Positions 35,301-43,950 of a stretch of 64,000 nt of DNA are shown here, piece after piece; position 1 is the stretch's first letter, and each line of letters opens with the position of its first letter. The notes under the pieces are model-generated. The model saw only the letters and a list, made by a program, of their open reading frames with translations, was not told the DNA's origin and did no database searches. Made by a program: the position numbers and the translations under genes. The DNA lies in contig WJLW01000007.1 in the NCBI GenBank assembly GCA_014728295.1, forward strand, positions 60,907 to 124,906, written 5' to 3'. This DNA is from Chitinivibrionales bacterium. GTDB taxonomy: Bacteria > Fibrobacterota > Chitinivibrionia > Chitinivibrionales > WJKA01.

Positions 35301-36086
35301 GATTACGGGCATATTCTGGTAAGTTGGTCACTCGTTGATGGGGCCGCGGGTTATGTGATATATCGTGCCACCGATAGTGCAGGTGTATTCACCCTGCTTG
35401 ATTCCACAAGTTCAACCGAATATACAGATTCCGTTTCAACTGCCCTGCCGTACTTTTACAGGATATCCGCGTATAATCGCGGAGAGAGCCGATACAGCCC
35501 GGTGTATGGACCGGGAAAGCTCGTGTTGCCGGAAGTGCCAACCGGGGTGCGGGCTTCGGGTGGATTGTTTACTGATACGATTCTGGTTTCGTGGTCTGCG
35601 GCATCCGGTGCGGCATCTTATCAGCTCTTTAAAGGAACCGATGAATCCGGTAGGAATATTACCCTGGTAAGCACCCTGTCAGACACCTTTCATTTCGACA
35701 CCGTGGCCAGCGATTCTCTTTATTATTACCGCGTCAAATCGGCAAATCCCGCCGGACAAAGCGTGCTCAGCTCGCCGGCGGAAAGTGGCTTCAGAAAGCC
35801 GGTACAGGCGCCTGCGGCACCCACCTCGCTTAGCGATTCAAGTGCCGGCGGGTTCATCCGTGTGACCTGGGCGCCGGCTGCCAGTGGACATGCCGCAAAT
35901 GGATTCAAGGTATACAGAGCAGATACCCGAACGGGTAACTACAGCCTGGTGGGAACGACTTTGATTACCAGGTACGACGATTATGCCCCCCTCTCTTTTC
36001 CTTCAACCTACTGGTATAAGGTCAAGGCATACAATTCGGTGGGCGACAGCCCGTTTTCGAGCGAGATTGAAGGATTTCGCAATTAG
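32397..36086 (+). CDS. Large surface lipoprotein of 12 fibronectin type III-like repeats
   Basis: 1,229 residues from MRTVVMVCMACCAAVVFRCS, a lipoprotein-like signal whose mature part starts with SHDGDFSRNNPYDARGDN, an N-terminus typical of Fibrobacteres-type lipoproteins. The body holds twelve repeats of about 90 residues, each with a core Y-hydrophobic-YR strand (GYFVYRGS, GYYVYRAM, GYYIYRST, GYLLYRAQ, GYVIYRAT) and a second D-x-YYYKV/I strand, the Fn3 pattern. Fn3 arrays act as rigid spacers or carbohydrate-binding arms on the cell surface. No catalytic domain is attached. It directly follows the PEGA gene. Confidence 0.85.
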   Translation: MRTVVMVCMACCAAVVFRCSHDGDFSRNNPYDARGDNFQYNQPPESLYVASGRWVMFNSASQHGNLAVYFKASDPNGPYDTLTYQLYLKDSTGNFSLLYTGTDTTALVPHIKTGDTISYRILVVDIDSNVIDSSGFITASTKAPPQPPSSFYVSNYSTYTELRWHGSIDNRGGYRLYRSNSLTGPYRLLVDTAWFSSSAVRYYDEPQQYGPHYYLLASYDTNGENLYGDTLMGWRYYASLSSPSISVKNFPAAVQIRMNASYSSAEKYYLLRGAGSADYRLIATVAETSFSYSGSYTYYYDFDVDSANSYSYRAAAGDGLGRVSNLCPNEFITYTGIASLSFSVSSGSYKNYIRISWDALNESAGYFVYRGSSKNGPYVKIDSTNSTVYHDSVPTTDTYFYKVTFNSAYGKESSLPSTARSGYRKRLSAPYSFSAANGTYIDFIYLDWNSVSDASGYYVYRAMPSTGEYVKIDSTAATFYRDSVPDTDTYYYKAAAYSSTRLPGSLSSSDAGYLKRLSSPSGVSASTGIYPDYIRVAWRALSGAMGYYIYRSTDRYQSDYALIDSTSDTVFQDAFAEKDTVYYYRIAGKSTKGPGTPSNYAFGYRMKKLPRPSAVTYDNFLRINIDCQSWAEGYLLYRAQLPDGHFTLLDSLPASHCYYRDTVRDTGLYAYKISAYNAYGVSDPSDSATGSLNLATPYGLKASDKIKSLYLSWNKSAGAQSYIVSRRFSSAYAWSAIDTVNDTFYVDTPLTAGLRYHYAVRAYNRVKISPYSTYLEGGALSNPAIPASFSVTNGASSVYLSWSRNYSGSQPDGYYIYRSASAYVSKLYDSTTQTSYHDSLDNDSLHYYKVEAYNAIGKSGYSNTRSGKLSAPLAPAVSICSYCYGDHIHFWWQRIEGAQYYYIYRSSASSNYSLIDSTTDTVYHDWVASLDTPYYYRIATGGIAGLGSKSPPQSAQLLAYPSSIQTTSDYGHILVSWSLVDGAAGYVIYRATDSAGVFTLLDSTSSTEYTDSVSTALPYFYRISAYNRGESRYSPVYGPGKLVLPEVPTGVRASGGLFTDTILVSWSAASGAASYQLFKGTDESGRNITLVSTLSDTFHFDTVASDSLYYYRVKSANPAGQSVLSSPAESGFRKPVQAPAAPTSLSDSSAGGFIRVTWAPAASGHAANGFKVYRADTRTGNYSLVGTTLITRYDDYAPLSFPSTYWYKVKAYNSVGDSPFSSEIEGFRN

Positions 36087-36205
36087 CTGAGATATGCGAG
36101 TGGGGAAGCGATTTTTTCGCCTTTTTTCCTTTATCGATACACAAGCATAGTATATTTTTGCATTGCAAACACAAGCAAAGAATCTTCCGGGTGAAGGGAC
36201 GCACG

Positions 36206-36613
36206 ATGCAGCAAGATTTTACGGCACGATCCGCAGGTCGCAACTGCAGAACACTGGTGTTATGTTTATGGAGCTTTTTCCTGGCGTCTTGTGCAAGTCG
36301 CCAATCATTTAAAATTATAACCGGCGACGACCCTGCAAAAAGCGGCACTTTTTACTATAAGGGAGGTGCAGGGGGGTCTCCTGTGGATGCGATCGTTATT
36401 ATCGGAGCCACCAATCAGAAAGAAGGGGTGCAGGCAGAGTACGAATTCATCAGCGAAAAGTACGGTAAGCGCAAAAAAGAATGGAAAGTTGTTGCCCAGA
36501 GCATTTCGCGTGATACGGACAAATTGTTTGATATCATCGAAATAGAGACAATTCCAGATGGTGATCGCTACTTTTACTATTTCGATATAACCAAATGCTC
36601 CTGGAGTCGGTGA
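36206..36613 (+). CDS. Small lipoprotein, unknown
   Basis: 135 residues from MQQDFTARSAGRNCRTLV, chosen because GAAGGGAC lies just before ATG 36206. A lipobox LASC (CLWSFFLASCAS) ends the signal. The mature domain is short and beta-rich (FKIITGDDPAKSGTFYYKG, AIVIIGATNQKEGVQAEYEF, RYFYYFDITKCSW). I do not recognise it. It follows the Fn3 lipoprotein by about 120 bases on the same strand. Confidence 0.7.
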   Translation: MQQDFTARSAGRNCRTLVLCLWSFFLASCASRQSFKIITGDDPAKSGTFYYKGGAGGSPVDAIVIIGATNQKEGVQAEYEFISEKYGKRKKEWKVVAQSISRDTDKLFDIIEIETIPDGDRYFYYFDITKCSWSR

Positions 36614-36807
36614 AGGCAACCCGGTTACGTTGGCCACGGTTTGTCATAATTGAAAGCTTCCCTGGAACCAGGGGGTGATCTATCTCTATTTAACCGAATT
36701 AATTGCAGCACATTGCTCATTATTGCGCTATATTGCCTTATGCAAAGTTTTTCTGTGAATGCTGTGTCATCCCATTCGTGCTGTGCGGCAACCAGCGATT
36801 TTTGAGT

Positions 36808-38997
36808 ATGAAGAAACTCAACGTGTTCATCGCAATCCTTACAATCCTTGCCGTTTTATCGACGGTTTCCGCTGAAGATATCCGGTTCCCCTCAGATGTA
36901 GTGGTTAATGTGACTGCTGGGCAGTACGGAGTGGTCAATGACGGCGCCACAGATGTTACTGCGGAGCTTACCCGAGCTATCGGAGAAAACATCCGGAACA
37001 ATCCGAATGTCATAATATACTTGCCCAAGGGCGTTTATCTTGTCTCGGATCAGCTCTTTTTTAATCGGCATGTTTCGAGGGTGGTCATACAAGGCGAAAG
37101 CCGGGACAGCACCATAATACGGCTAAAAGATTCTTCGGCCTCCTTTCAACCGCTCAATCAAATGGACATCACACCCAAAGGTGTCGTCTGGCTGGGCTCA
37201 ACTTCATTGCAGCGATATCGCAATTCGATACGCAACCTGACCATTGATGTGGGGCGCAAAAACCCAAAAGCATCGGCCATACAATTCGACGCCAACGCGC
37301 AGGGCAGTATTCGCAAGGTTACTTTGCTGGGTGAAAACAATAATAGTGGAATTGGTATCGATCTGGGTTCCAATGTATTGAGCACGACCGATAATGGTCC
37401 ATTGCTCATTAAAGACGCGCTGATAAAGGGATTTTATAGCGGTATCGTATCAGAGCGAAAGGCACATTCCGCGGTCATCGAAAATGTTATTTTGCAGGAT
37501 CAGACCGGCCCCGGTATCATAAACCGCAATTTCCACCTGACGGTCAGAAATCTTGAATATACCGGAGAATTCTTCGGGATATATAATTCTGCAGAAAACA
37601 GCGTTATGACTCTGGTGGATGCGGTGCTGAAGAGGGCAAACGCAAATGCACCAGACATTCCTGCCATTTATAACCGCGGCTTTTTATTTGCCAGAGATAT
37701 CAAGGCCGAAGGCTATGATACCCTGATTAAAAATGACAGCCGGGGTGATTTTTCGAAATCGGTCGTATCGGATACGATCAACGAGTTTGTATCGCATGGG
37801 CCGTACCGCTTGGGTGCTTCGTCGGCGAAATCATTACGCCTGCAGCCGCTTGCGGTGCCCGATATTCCCCGCGGCCCCCCTGATCAGTGGGCTTCGCCGC
37901 AGGAGTTTGGTGCCAGGGCGGACGGCAGGACCAACGATGCTCCTGCCCTGCAGCAGGCAATTGATGCAGGAAAGTCAACGGTATACTTTACTGGAGGCAA
38001 AACCTATTTCCTGGGCGCCAGTGCCGAGGATACGATTTATATCAGGGGCTCTGTCAGGAGTCTCATCGGACTTGAATCCAGAGTGATCGGCAACGCTGTT
38101 TTCTGTATTGAAGAAGGTGTGCATTCCGAAATCCTCTTTGAAGGCCTTGAAAGTGCTGAACCCTTCATTGACAATAAGAGAATCCCCCTCTTGCGGGTTT
38201 TACACAAAGCGGATCGTACGGTAATATTCAAAAGCGTGATGGGATTGCGCTATAAAAATGTCGGTTCACAAGGAGATGTTTTTTTCGAAGACTACAGCTA
38301 CGGCGAGTCACCAACTACCCCCGGGGTAACTTTTATGGAAAACCAGCGGGTATATGGCCGTCAAATGCACTTCTCCGGCAACAATATCAAAATCGAAAAT
38401 AACGGCGCCTTGCTGTGGATTCTGGGACTCTCAAATGTGCAGAGTTCAAGTTTTGATGGAGGCGTTCTGGTCAAAACGGCTAACGGCGGAAAAACCGAAA
38501 TCCTGGGAAGCTATACGAATGCTGTTCTCAGAGATTCTCTAACGCCGATGTATTACGTCGAAAATGGCTGCCTCTCACTGGCCGGGCATGGCGGGTTCAG
38601 CTCACCCTCAAACACATGGAAGGTGCTGGTCAGAGAGTTCGGCGAAAACATGCTCGAGTTAATGAATGATGATGTCCCCCAGCGTCGGGGAACGGGTGCA
38701 ATCACTTTGTTCGTGAGCGAAAACAGCACCGCCAACGGACACGAGGCGCCGGCGACGAAACAGTCCAGGACGCAGGTGCGCCCCAATTCGTATGCAGGAC
38801 AGTCTATCGTCCGCGCTCTTTCACAACCGTTGAAGCTGGATATCCCCTTGCGCGCCCTGGCAATCAAAGTGTTCAACCTGCATGGGCAGCTTATTTGGAG
38901 CCGCCGGTTTGCTCGCAACAAAAGCAATTCTACCATTACAATTCCCTCCTCGGCTTCGCTGTCCGGCTTTGTTATCATATCTTTTCTCTATGATTAA
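36808..38997 (+). CDS. Secreted right-handed beta-helix protein (pectate-lyase superfamily)
   Basis: 729 residues from MKKLNVFIAILTILAVLSTVSA, a clear signal peptide. GQYGVVNDGATDVTAELTRA with IYLPKGVYLVSDQ and a second copy later (PQEFGARADGRTNDAPALQQ with TVYFTGGKTYFLG) are the entry motifs of Pectate_lyase_3/glycosyl-hydrolase-28-like beta-helices, so the protein has two helix modules. The last about 60 residues (ALAIKVFNLHGQLIWSRRFA... GFVIISF) look like a C-terminal secretion/sorting domain of the type used by FCB bacteria. The substrate is unknown; a polysaccharide is likely. A longer frame to 36703 lacks a signal peptide and was rejected. Confidence 0.82.
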   Translation: MKKLNVFIAILTILAVLSTVSAEDIRFPSDVVVNVTAGQYGVVNDGATDVTAELTRAIGENIRNNPNVIIYLPKGVYLVSDQLFFNRHVSRVVIQGESRDSTIIRLKDSSASFQPLNQMDITPKGVVWLGSTSLQRYRNSIRNLTIDVGRKNPKASAIQFDANAQGSIRKVTLLGENNNSGIGIDLGSNVLSTTDNGPLLIKDALIKGFYSGIVSERKAHSAVIENVILQDQTGPGIINRNFHLTVRNLEYTGEFFGIYNSAENSVMTLVDAVLKRANANAPDIPAIYNRGFLFARDIKAEGYDTLIKNDSRGDFSKSVVSDTINEFVSHGPYRLGASSAKSLRLQPLAVPDIPRGPPDQWASPQEFGARADGRTNDAPALQQAIDAGKSTVYFTGGKTYFLGASAEDTIYIRGSVRSLIGLESRVIGNAVFCIEEGVHSEILFEGLESAEPFIDNKRIPLLRVLHKADRTVIFKSVMGLRYKNVGSQGDVFFEDYSYGESPTTPGVTFMENQRVYGRQMHFSGNNIKIENNGALLWILGLSNVQSSSFDGGVLVKTANGGKTEILGSYTNAVLRDSLTPMYYVENGCLSLAGHGGFSSPSNTWKVLVREFGENMLELMNDDVPQRRGTGAITLFVSENSTANGHEAPATKQSRTQVRPNSYAGQSIVRALSQPLKLDIPLRALAIKVFNLHGQLIWSRRFARNKSNSTITIPSSASLSGFVIISFLYD

Positions 38998-39018
38998 ATT
39001 CCGCCGGAACATTCGCGC

Positions 39019-39657
39019 ATGTCGCTAGTCGCCTTTTTAGTGCATACTGTCCTGATTTCATTTTCGGGTGTGATGGCTCCCGGCCCGATGACGGCGGTTG
39101 CGCTGGGTAAAGGCGCGCGTTCACCCTGGGCAGGAATCCGCATGTCCTTTGGGCACGGAATTGTCGAGATTCCGCTCATGCTGCTGCTGCTTTTTGGCTT
39201 CAGCTCCGTGTTCAGTATTCCGCATGTAAAGGTATCCATCACTTTTGCCGGAGCTGCCTTCCTGCTCTATCTGGGAATTGATCTGCTCGGAAGCCTGTCG
39301 GTAACAAACCTCGAGTTACAATCGCCCAAACATTCGGATGTAGGCGCCGGCATTCTGATGAGTGCAGGCAATCCCTACTTTTTGCTGTGGTGGGCGGCAA
39401 TCGGCATTAAACTGATAACAGAGGCAAAGCAGTTCGGGCCGGGTGGCTTTGCGCTTTTTACGCTGGTGCATTGGGCATGCGATCTTGTGTGGTTGACGTT
39501 TTTGAGCTGTTCGGCATATATGGGAAATAGCTTTCTTGGTGCGAGATTCCAAAAGGGCGTCTTTCTGGTCAGCAGTTTCGTGCTCTTGTATTACGGCAGC
39601 GTCTTTTTGATTGACGCATTCAAACAGCTCCAGCCGCTCCTGTCAATACGCCCGTGA
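39019..39657 (+). CDS. LysE/RhtB-type amino-acid exporter
   Basis: 212 residues with five to six membrane helices. The N-terminal FSGVMAPGPMTAVALGKGAR and the following hydrophobic stretch ESPLMLLLLFGF-like region, then GAGILMSAGNPYFLLWWAAI, are the LysE-family signature (P-G-P in helix 1, N-P in the fourth region). It would export an amino acid or related small molecule across the inner membrane. Substrate unknown. Confidence 0.87.
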   Translation: MSLVAFLVHTVLISFSGVMAPGPMTAVALGKGARSPWAGIRMSFGHGIVEIPLMLLLLFGFSSVFSIPHVKVSITFAGAAFLLYLGIDLLGSLSVTNLELQSPKHSDVGAGILMSAGNPYFLLWWAAIGIKLITEAKQFGPGGFALFTLVHWACDLVWLTFLSCSAYMGNSFLGARFQKGVFLVSSFVLLYYGSVFLIDAFKQLQPLLSIRP

Positions 39658-39738
39658 CCGGCGGATGCACAATACTTGTTTACCTGCAAAGCTGATTGTT
39701 ATTTTGAAACAGGTGCAGTTTCGTATCGGAAGGTTGGT

Positions 39739-41019
39739 ATGGAGTGGTATAATCTGGTCAGTTTTGCGGGAATTTTTGTGTTGTTGGCCATTGCCTGGAT
39801 AGTGTCGCCTTGCCGGTCAAATGTTAATTGGCGCGCTGTTGTCTGGGGACTGGGAATACAACTGGCCGCCGGGCTTTTTATATTCGTCGTTCTTGCCGAA
39901 ATGCCCGAAAAGCATAATCCTTTCCTGATTGCCAACAATCTTGTTAATGTCGTGATCGAATCATCCGCCGCCGGTGCAGAGTTTCTGTTCGGGTCGTTGA
40001 CAGATGAAAAAAAGAACGGCTTCATCTTTGCCGTACAGGCCTTACCGACGATCATTTTTTTCTCGGCTTTGATATCGATCCTCTATTTTATCGGCCTGAT
40101 GCCCTGGCTCATTCGTCAATTTGCACGTCTGTTTACGAGGCTGATGAAAATTTCCGGCGCCGAATCGGTATGCGCGGCCGGCAACATATTTGTGGGAATC
40201 GAATCGACCCTTACCATCAAGCCGCATCTGGCAAAAATGACGCCATCTGAGCTCTGCACCGTGTTGACAGCAGGCATGGCGACGGTTGCATCCAATGTGC
40301 TGGCACTGTATGTTTTTGCGCTGCAGGAAAAGTTTCCCACGATTGCCGCTCACCTCATCTCGGCCTCTGTGTTGTCGGCCCCGGCTGCTGTGGTAATGTC
40401 GAAGATGTTCATACCCGAAACCGGTTCTCCCGAGACGCTGGGCCTGGACATCAAGCCGCATTACCACAAAGACGCCAATTTGTTCGAAGCCATCATCAAC
40501 GGCGCTAATTCGGGGATCAGGCTTATTGTCGGGATAGTCGCGTTGCTGGTCGCAGTGCTGGGGCTGGTGGCGTTGGCCGATGCTATTCTGGGAGCGTTTG
40601 GCAACGTGGTCACGCTTGACATAAACTGGTCGCTCAAAGGACTGGCCGGATATATCTGTTATCCCTTTGCGCTGATAATGGGCATTCCGTTTGAAGATGC
40701 CGGGATGGTGGCCCAACTGCTCGGACAGCGTGCTTTGGAAACGGAAGTGCCGGCTTATTTTGCTTTGTCAAGCGCAATCGAATCGGGAAAGCTGCACAAT
40801 CCGCGCTCGATTGTCATTGCCACCTATGCTCTGTGCGGATTTGCACATCTTGCTTCCATGGCAATTTTTGTCGGCGGAACCGCGGCCATAGCGCCTGCAA
40901 AAACGAAAATGCTTTCCCAGATTGCATTCAGAGCCCTGCTTGCCGCAACATTTGCCTGTTTTCTTACGGCATGCGTGGCCGGAGCATTTTTTATGAATTC
41001 TTCCCTGCTCTTGGGTTAA
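39739..41019 (+). CDS. Concentrative nucleoside transporter (NupC/CNT family)
   Basis: 426 residues from MEWYNLVSFAGIFVLLAIAW, chosen by GGAAGGT just upstream. Multiple membrane helices and the conserved CNT segments GAEFLFG, IIFFSALISILYFIGLMPW, SVCAAGNIFVGIESTLTIKP and YPFALIMGIPFEDAGMVAQL are present. It imports nucleosides with a cation gradient. It lies in a run of plus-strand genes but has no salvage enzyme next to it. Confidence 0.92.
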   Translation: MEWYNLVSFAGIFVLLAIAWIVSPCRSNVNWRAVVWGLGIQLAAGLFIFVVLAEMPEKHNPFLIANNLVNVVIESSAAGAEFLFGSLTDEKKNGFIFAVQALPTIIFFSALISILYFIGLMPWLIRQFARLFTRLMKISGAESVCAAGNIFVGIESTLTIKPHLAKMTPSELCTVLTAGMATVASNVLALYVFALQEKFPTIAAHLISASVLSAPAAVVMSKMFIPETGSPETLGLDIKPHYHKDANLFEAIINGANSGIRLIVGIVALLVAVLGLVALADAILGAFGNVVTLDINWSLKGLAGYICYPFALIMGIPFEDAGMVAQLLGQRALETEVPAYFALSSAIESGKLHNPRSIVIATYALCGFAHLASMAIFVGGTAAIAPAKTKMLSQIAFRALLAATFACFLTACVAGAFFMNSSLLLG

Positions 41020-41127
41020 TTCTGCTTCCTCCCAATCGACTCGTAAAGTTGCCAATTCAGGCATAGCTGATTTATTTTCTATAAATTTCCCTTTTCTCGC
41101 CCTGATGCGGGATAAGGCGGTGAAGGT

Positions 41128-41796
41128 ATGGTAATTGCACTTGACGGACCGGCCGGCTCCGGAAAAAGCTCGACCGCAAAAGAAGTCGCCAGGCGGCTCA
41201 AGTTTGTCCACCTGGATACCGGGGCAATGTACCGCGCAATTACCCTGAAATGCCTGCGCTTGCAGATTAGAGCCGATAATGAGCAGGAATTGCACAAGAT
41301 CGTCGGCTCAACCGAACTTTGCTTTTGCGGCTCACCTCCCGATACCCGCATCTGGATGGATGATGAAGATGTCACCCGGGCGGTTCGCAGTGATGAGGTG
41401 ACGAAAAACGTCTCGGATTACTGCGCACCGGAAGTTGTGCGGAAAATTCTGGTTGAGCAGCAGCGCAGCATTGGCCGACAGGCGTCATGCGTATGCGAGG
41501 GACGCGATATCGGCACGGTGGTGTTTCCGCAGGCCGAAGTAAAGTTCTTCCTGGTGGCATCCGATGAGGCACGTGCGCGCAGGCGCCAAAAGGATTTCTG
41601 CGAAATAGGCATTACGAAATCATTGGACGAGCTGATTGCCGAAATCCGGGAGCGTGATCGCAAAGATTCGACGCGATCCAACAGTCCGCTCAAACGGGCC
41701 GGTGATGCCGAGGTGCTTGATACGACGTCACTGGCATTCAACGAGCAGGTGGAACGTATCGTATGCGCCGCACAAAAATGTAAATCCGGCAGTTGA
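41128..41796 (+). CDS. cmk: Cytidylate kinase
   Basis: 222 residues, usual for Cmk. Walker A is GPAGSGKSS (residues 7-15), with YRAITLKCL near 37, the CMP-binding GRDIGTVVFPQA, and the lid region RARRRQKDF...RDRKDSTRSNSPLK. It phosphorylates CMP/dCMP to the diphosphate. It precedes rpsA by about 100 bases, the common cmk-rpsA arrangement. Confidence 0.95.
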   Translation: MVIALDGPAGSGKSSTAKEVARRLKFVHLDTGAMYRAITLKCLRLQIRADNEQELHKIVGSTELCFCGSPPDTRIWMDDEDVTRAVRSDEVTKNVSDYCAPEVVRKILVEQQRSIGRQASCVCEGRDIGTVVFPQAEVKFFLVASDEARARRRQKDFCEIGITKSLDELIAEIRERDRKDSTRSNSPLKRAGDAEVLDTTSLAFNEQVERIVCAAQKCKSGS

Positions 41797-41892
41797 CCGT
41801 GCAGCTTCGTTGCCCATCAATTGCAAATAATGCACAGATTCATAAACCTTTTCCCGCCCCTCACGGCATAAATGAGGGAAAGAGTATGTCTC

Positions 41893-43890
41893 ATGTCTGA
41901 AACTGCAATAGAAGAAAAAACGCCTCAATTCGGTGTTGATGCACACGGCAATCAGGTAGATCTTGCTGAATTTGAAGAAAGTTTCTACAAACCCGGCGAA
42001 GCCGACGAACTCCTCGAAGAGTATGGAGACTCGGTAACCAAAGTCGTTGACGGGTCGGTTGTCGGTGGGAAAATATTGCGCATCACCGATAAGGAAGTCG
42101 TTGTAGATGTCAACTTCAAATCCGAAGGCATCATTCCGCTCAGCGAATTCAAAAATGTTGATGAATACAAGCCCGGCGATGAAATTGAAGTATTCCTCGA
42201 ACAGGTCGAGGATAACGAGGGCCAGATTATCCTTTCCAAATCGCGTGCAGATTTTCTGCGCGTCTGGGACAAAATCTACAATGCTTACGAAAACCAGGAA
42301 ACCGTTGTCGGCAGAGTACAGCGCCGCATTAAAGGCGGGGTTGTTGTGGATCTTTTTGGTGTTGACGCCTTTCTGCCCGGCTCACAAATCGACTTGCGCC
42401 AGATACCCGATATGGATGCACTGATCAACCAGGAATTCGATTTCAGAGTGATCAAGGTCAATAAAGTCAGACGCAATATCGTGGTTTCGCGTCGTGTGAT
42501 TCTCGAGGAGAACCGCCAGGCTCAGCGCGAAAAAATCCTCGCCGAACTCGATAAGGATCAGGTGCGGGAAGGAACGGTCAAGAACATCACCGATTTTGGC
42601 GCCTTTATCGACCTAGGCGGCGTCGACGGTCTGTTGCATATTACCGACATGTCCTGGGGACGCGTTAATCATCCTTCCGAAATTGTTGCGCTTGGCGACA
42701 AGCTGAAAGTCAAGGTGCTCGATTTCAACGAAAACAAGGAGCGCATTTCGCTGGGGCTCAAGCAACTCACCGATCACCCCTGGAAAGGCATCGAAGGCAA
42801 ATTTCCCGAAGGTTCGCGGGTACGCGGAAAAATCGTTTCCATCACCGATTATGGCGCATTCATGGAGCTTGAAAAAGGCATCGAAGGACTTATCCATATC
42901 TCCGAAATGTCTTGGACCGAGCATATCAAGCATCCGTCGAAAATCGTCGGCATCGGCGATATTGTCGAAGCCGTCGTTCTGAACGTAGATCGCGAAAGCC
43001 AGAAAATTTCCCTGGGCTTCAAGCAGCTTGAGCCGGATCCGTGGGAAAATGTATATGAGGAATTTTCGGTCGGTTCGATTATCAAAGGCAAGGTGCGCAA
43101 TATCGCGGCATTCGGCGCGTTTGTCGAACTCAAAGAGGGTGTAGACGGCCTGATACATATCTCTGATATGTCCTGGACCAAAAAGATCAACCATCCCGGT
43201 GAATTGCTCAAGAAAAACGATATTATCGAAGTCAAGGTGCTCAATATCGATAATGACAAGCGTCGCATTTCCCTGGGTATCAAGCAGCTTTCCGAGGATC
43301 CATGGAATGAACTTGCGTCGCAGTTTGCCGTAGGCACCGAAACCGAATGCGAAATTGCCCGGATTCTTGATCGCGGCTTGATCGTCAACCTGGCCGAAGA
43401 TGTCGAGGGTTTCGTTCCGTTGGCTAAACTTGCACAACAGCTTCAGCATCCCGCCGATGTGTACAAGGTTGGAGATAGCGTTCCCGCAACTGTTATTGAA
43501 TTTGACACCGAAGGTAAAAAAATCGTTCTGAGCATCGAAGAATACTTCAAAGGCAAGGACGAAGAGTTTGCCCGGTACTGTGAGGAACATCCTGTTGCAG
43601 AAGCGAAACAGAAGGAGAAGAAAATCCTCAAAGATCCGTCTGAAGAGTCGACAGCAGAGGAAAAGGCCGTTGAGATTGCAGCCGAAGCCGAAGCGCAGAC
43701 CGTACCTGAAACAGCGGATGATACCACCTTAGAGGACACTGCTCAAGAAGCTCCCGCAGATCAAGCAGCATCCGAAGATGGCGAGAATGCGGCCGACGCT
43801 CCTGAAGCTACGGAACAACCGGCTCAAGAGGAGCAGGTTGCTGAAGAATCCGCTCAACCGCAATCTTCCGAGGAAGATAAAACCGAATAG
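41893..43890 (+). CDS. rpsA: 30S ribosomal protein S1
   Basis: 665 residues from MSETAIEEKTPQFGVDA; the upstream MRERVCLMSE extension is possible but less likely. Six S1 (OB-fold) RNA-binding repeats are present, the later ones carrying the typical ITDFGAFIDLGGVDGLLHIT, ITDYGAFMELEKGIEGLIHI and FGAFVELKEGVDGLIHISDM. An acidic, Ala/Glu/Gln-rich tail of about 100 residues (EESTAEEKAVEIAAEAEAQT) extends beyond the usual end. S1 brings mRNA to the 30S subunit. A terminator follows at 43921-43950. Confidence 0.96.
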   Translation: MSETAIEEKTPQFGVDAHGNQVDLAEFEESFYKPGEADELLEEYGDSVTKVVDGSVVGGKILRITDKEVVVDVNFKSEGIIPLSEFKNVDEYKPGDEIEVFLEQVEDNEGQIILSKSRADFLRVWDKIYNAYENQETVVGRVQRRIKGGVVVDLFGVDAFLPGSQIDLRQIPDMDALINQEFDFRVIKVNKVRRNIVVSRRVILEENRQAQREKILAELDKDQVREGTVKNITDFGAFIDLGGVDGLLHITDMSWGRVNHPSEIVALGDKLKVKVLDFNENKERISLGLKQLTDHPWKGIEGKFPEGSRVRGKIVSITDYGAFMELEKGIEGLIHISEMSWTEHIKHPSKIVGIGDIVEAVVLNVDRESQKISLGFKQLEPDPWENVYEEFSVGSIIKGKVRNIAAFGAFVELKEGVDGLIHISDMSWTKKINHPGELLKKNDIIEVKVLNIDNDKRRISLGIKQLSEDPWNELASQFAVGTETECEIARILDRGLIVNLAEDVEGFVPLAKLAQQLQHPADVYKVGDSVPATVIEFDTEGKKIVLSIEEYFKGKDEEFARYCEEHPVAEAKQKEKKILKDPSEESTAEEKAVEIAAEAEAQTVPETADDTTLEDTAQEAPADQAASEDGENAADAPEATEQPAQEEQVAEESAQPQSSEEDKTE

Positions 43891-43920
43891 CGCCTTTTTC
43901 CCCCTCGATGAACACTGCTA

Positions 43921-43950
43921 GGCGTCTGCTTTTGTGCAGGCGCCTTTTTT
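43921..43950. terminator. Terminator between convergent rpsA and UbiA-family genes
   Basis: GGCGTCTGC (43921-43929) pairs with GCAGGCGCC (43936-43944) with one G-T pair, followed by six T. It serves rpsA and abuts the stop of the minus-strand gene at 43949. Confidence 0.85.

Noticed and set aside
36110..36130. Terminator after the Fn3 lipoprotein gene
   Set aside because: GCGATTTTTTCGCC with T-run offers only a 4-bp stem; too weak to list as a feature.
42613..43590. Long open frame of 325 codons antisense to rpsA
   Set aside because: Runs opposite to a clear ribosomal protein S1 gene in a repetitive, codon-biased region; no start signal or recognisable protein pattern.
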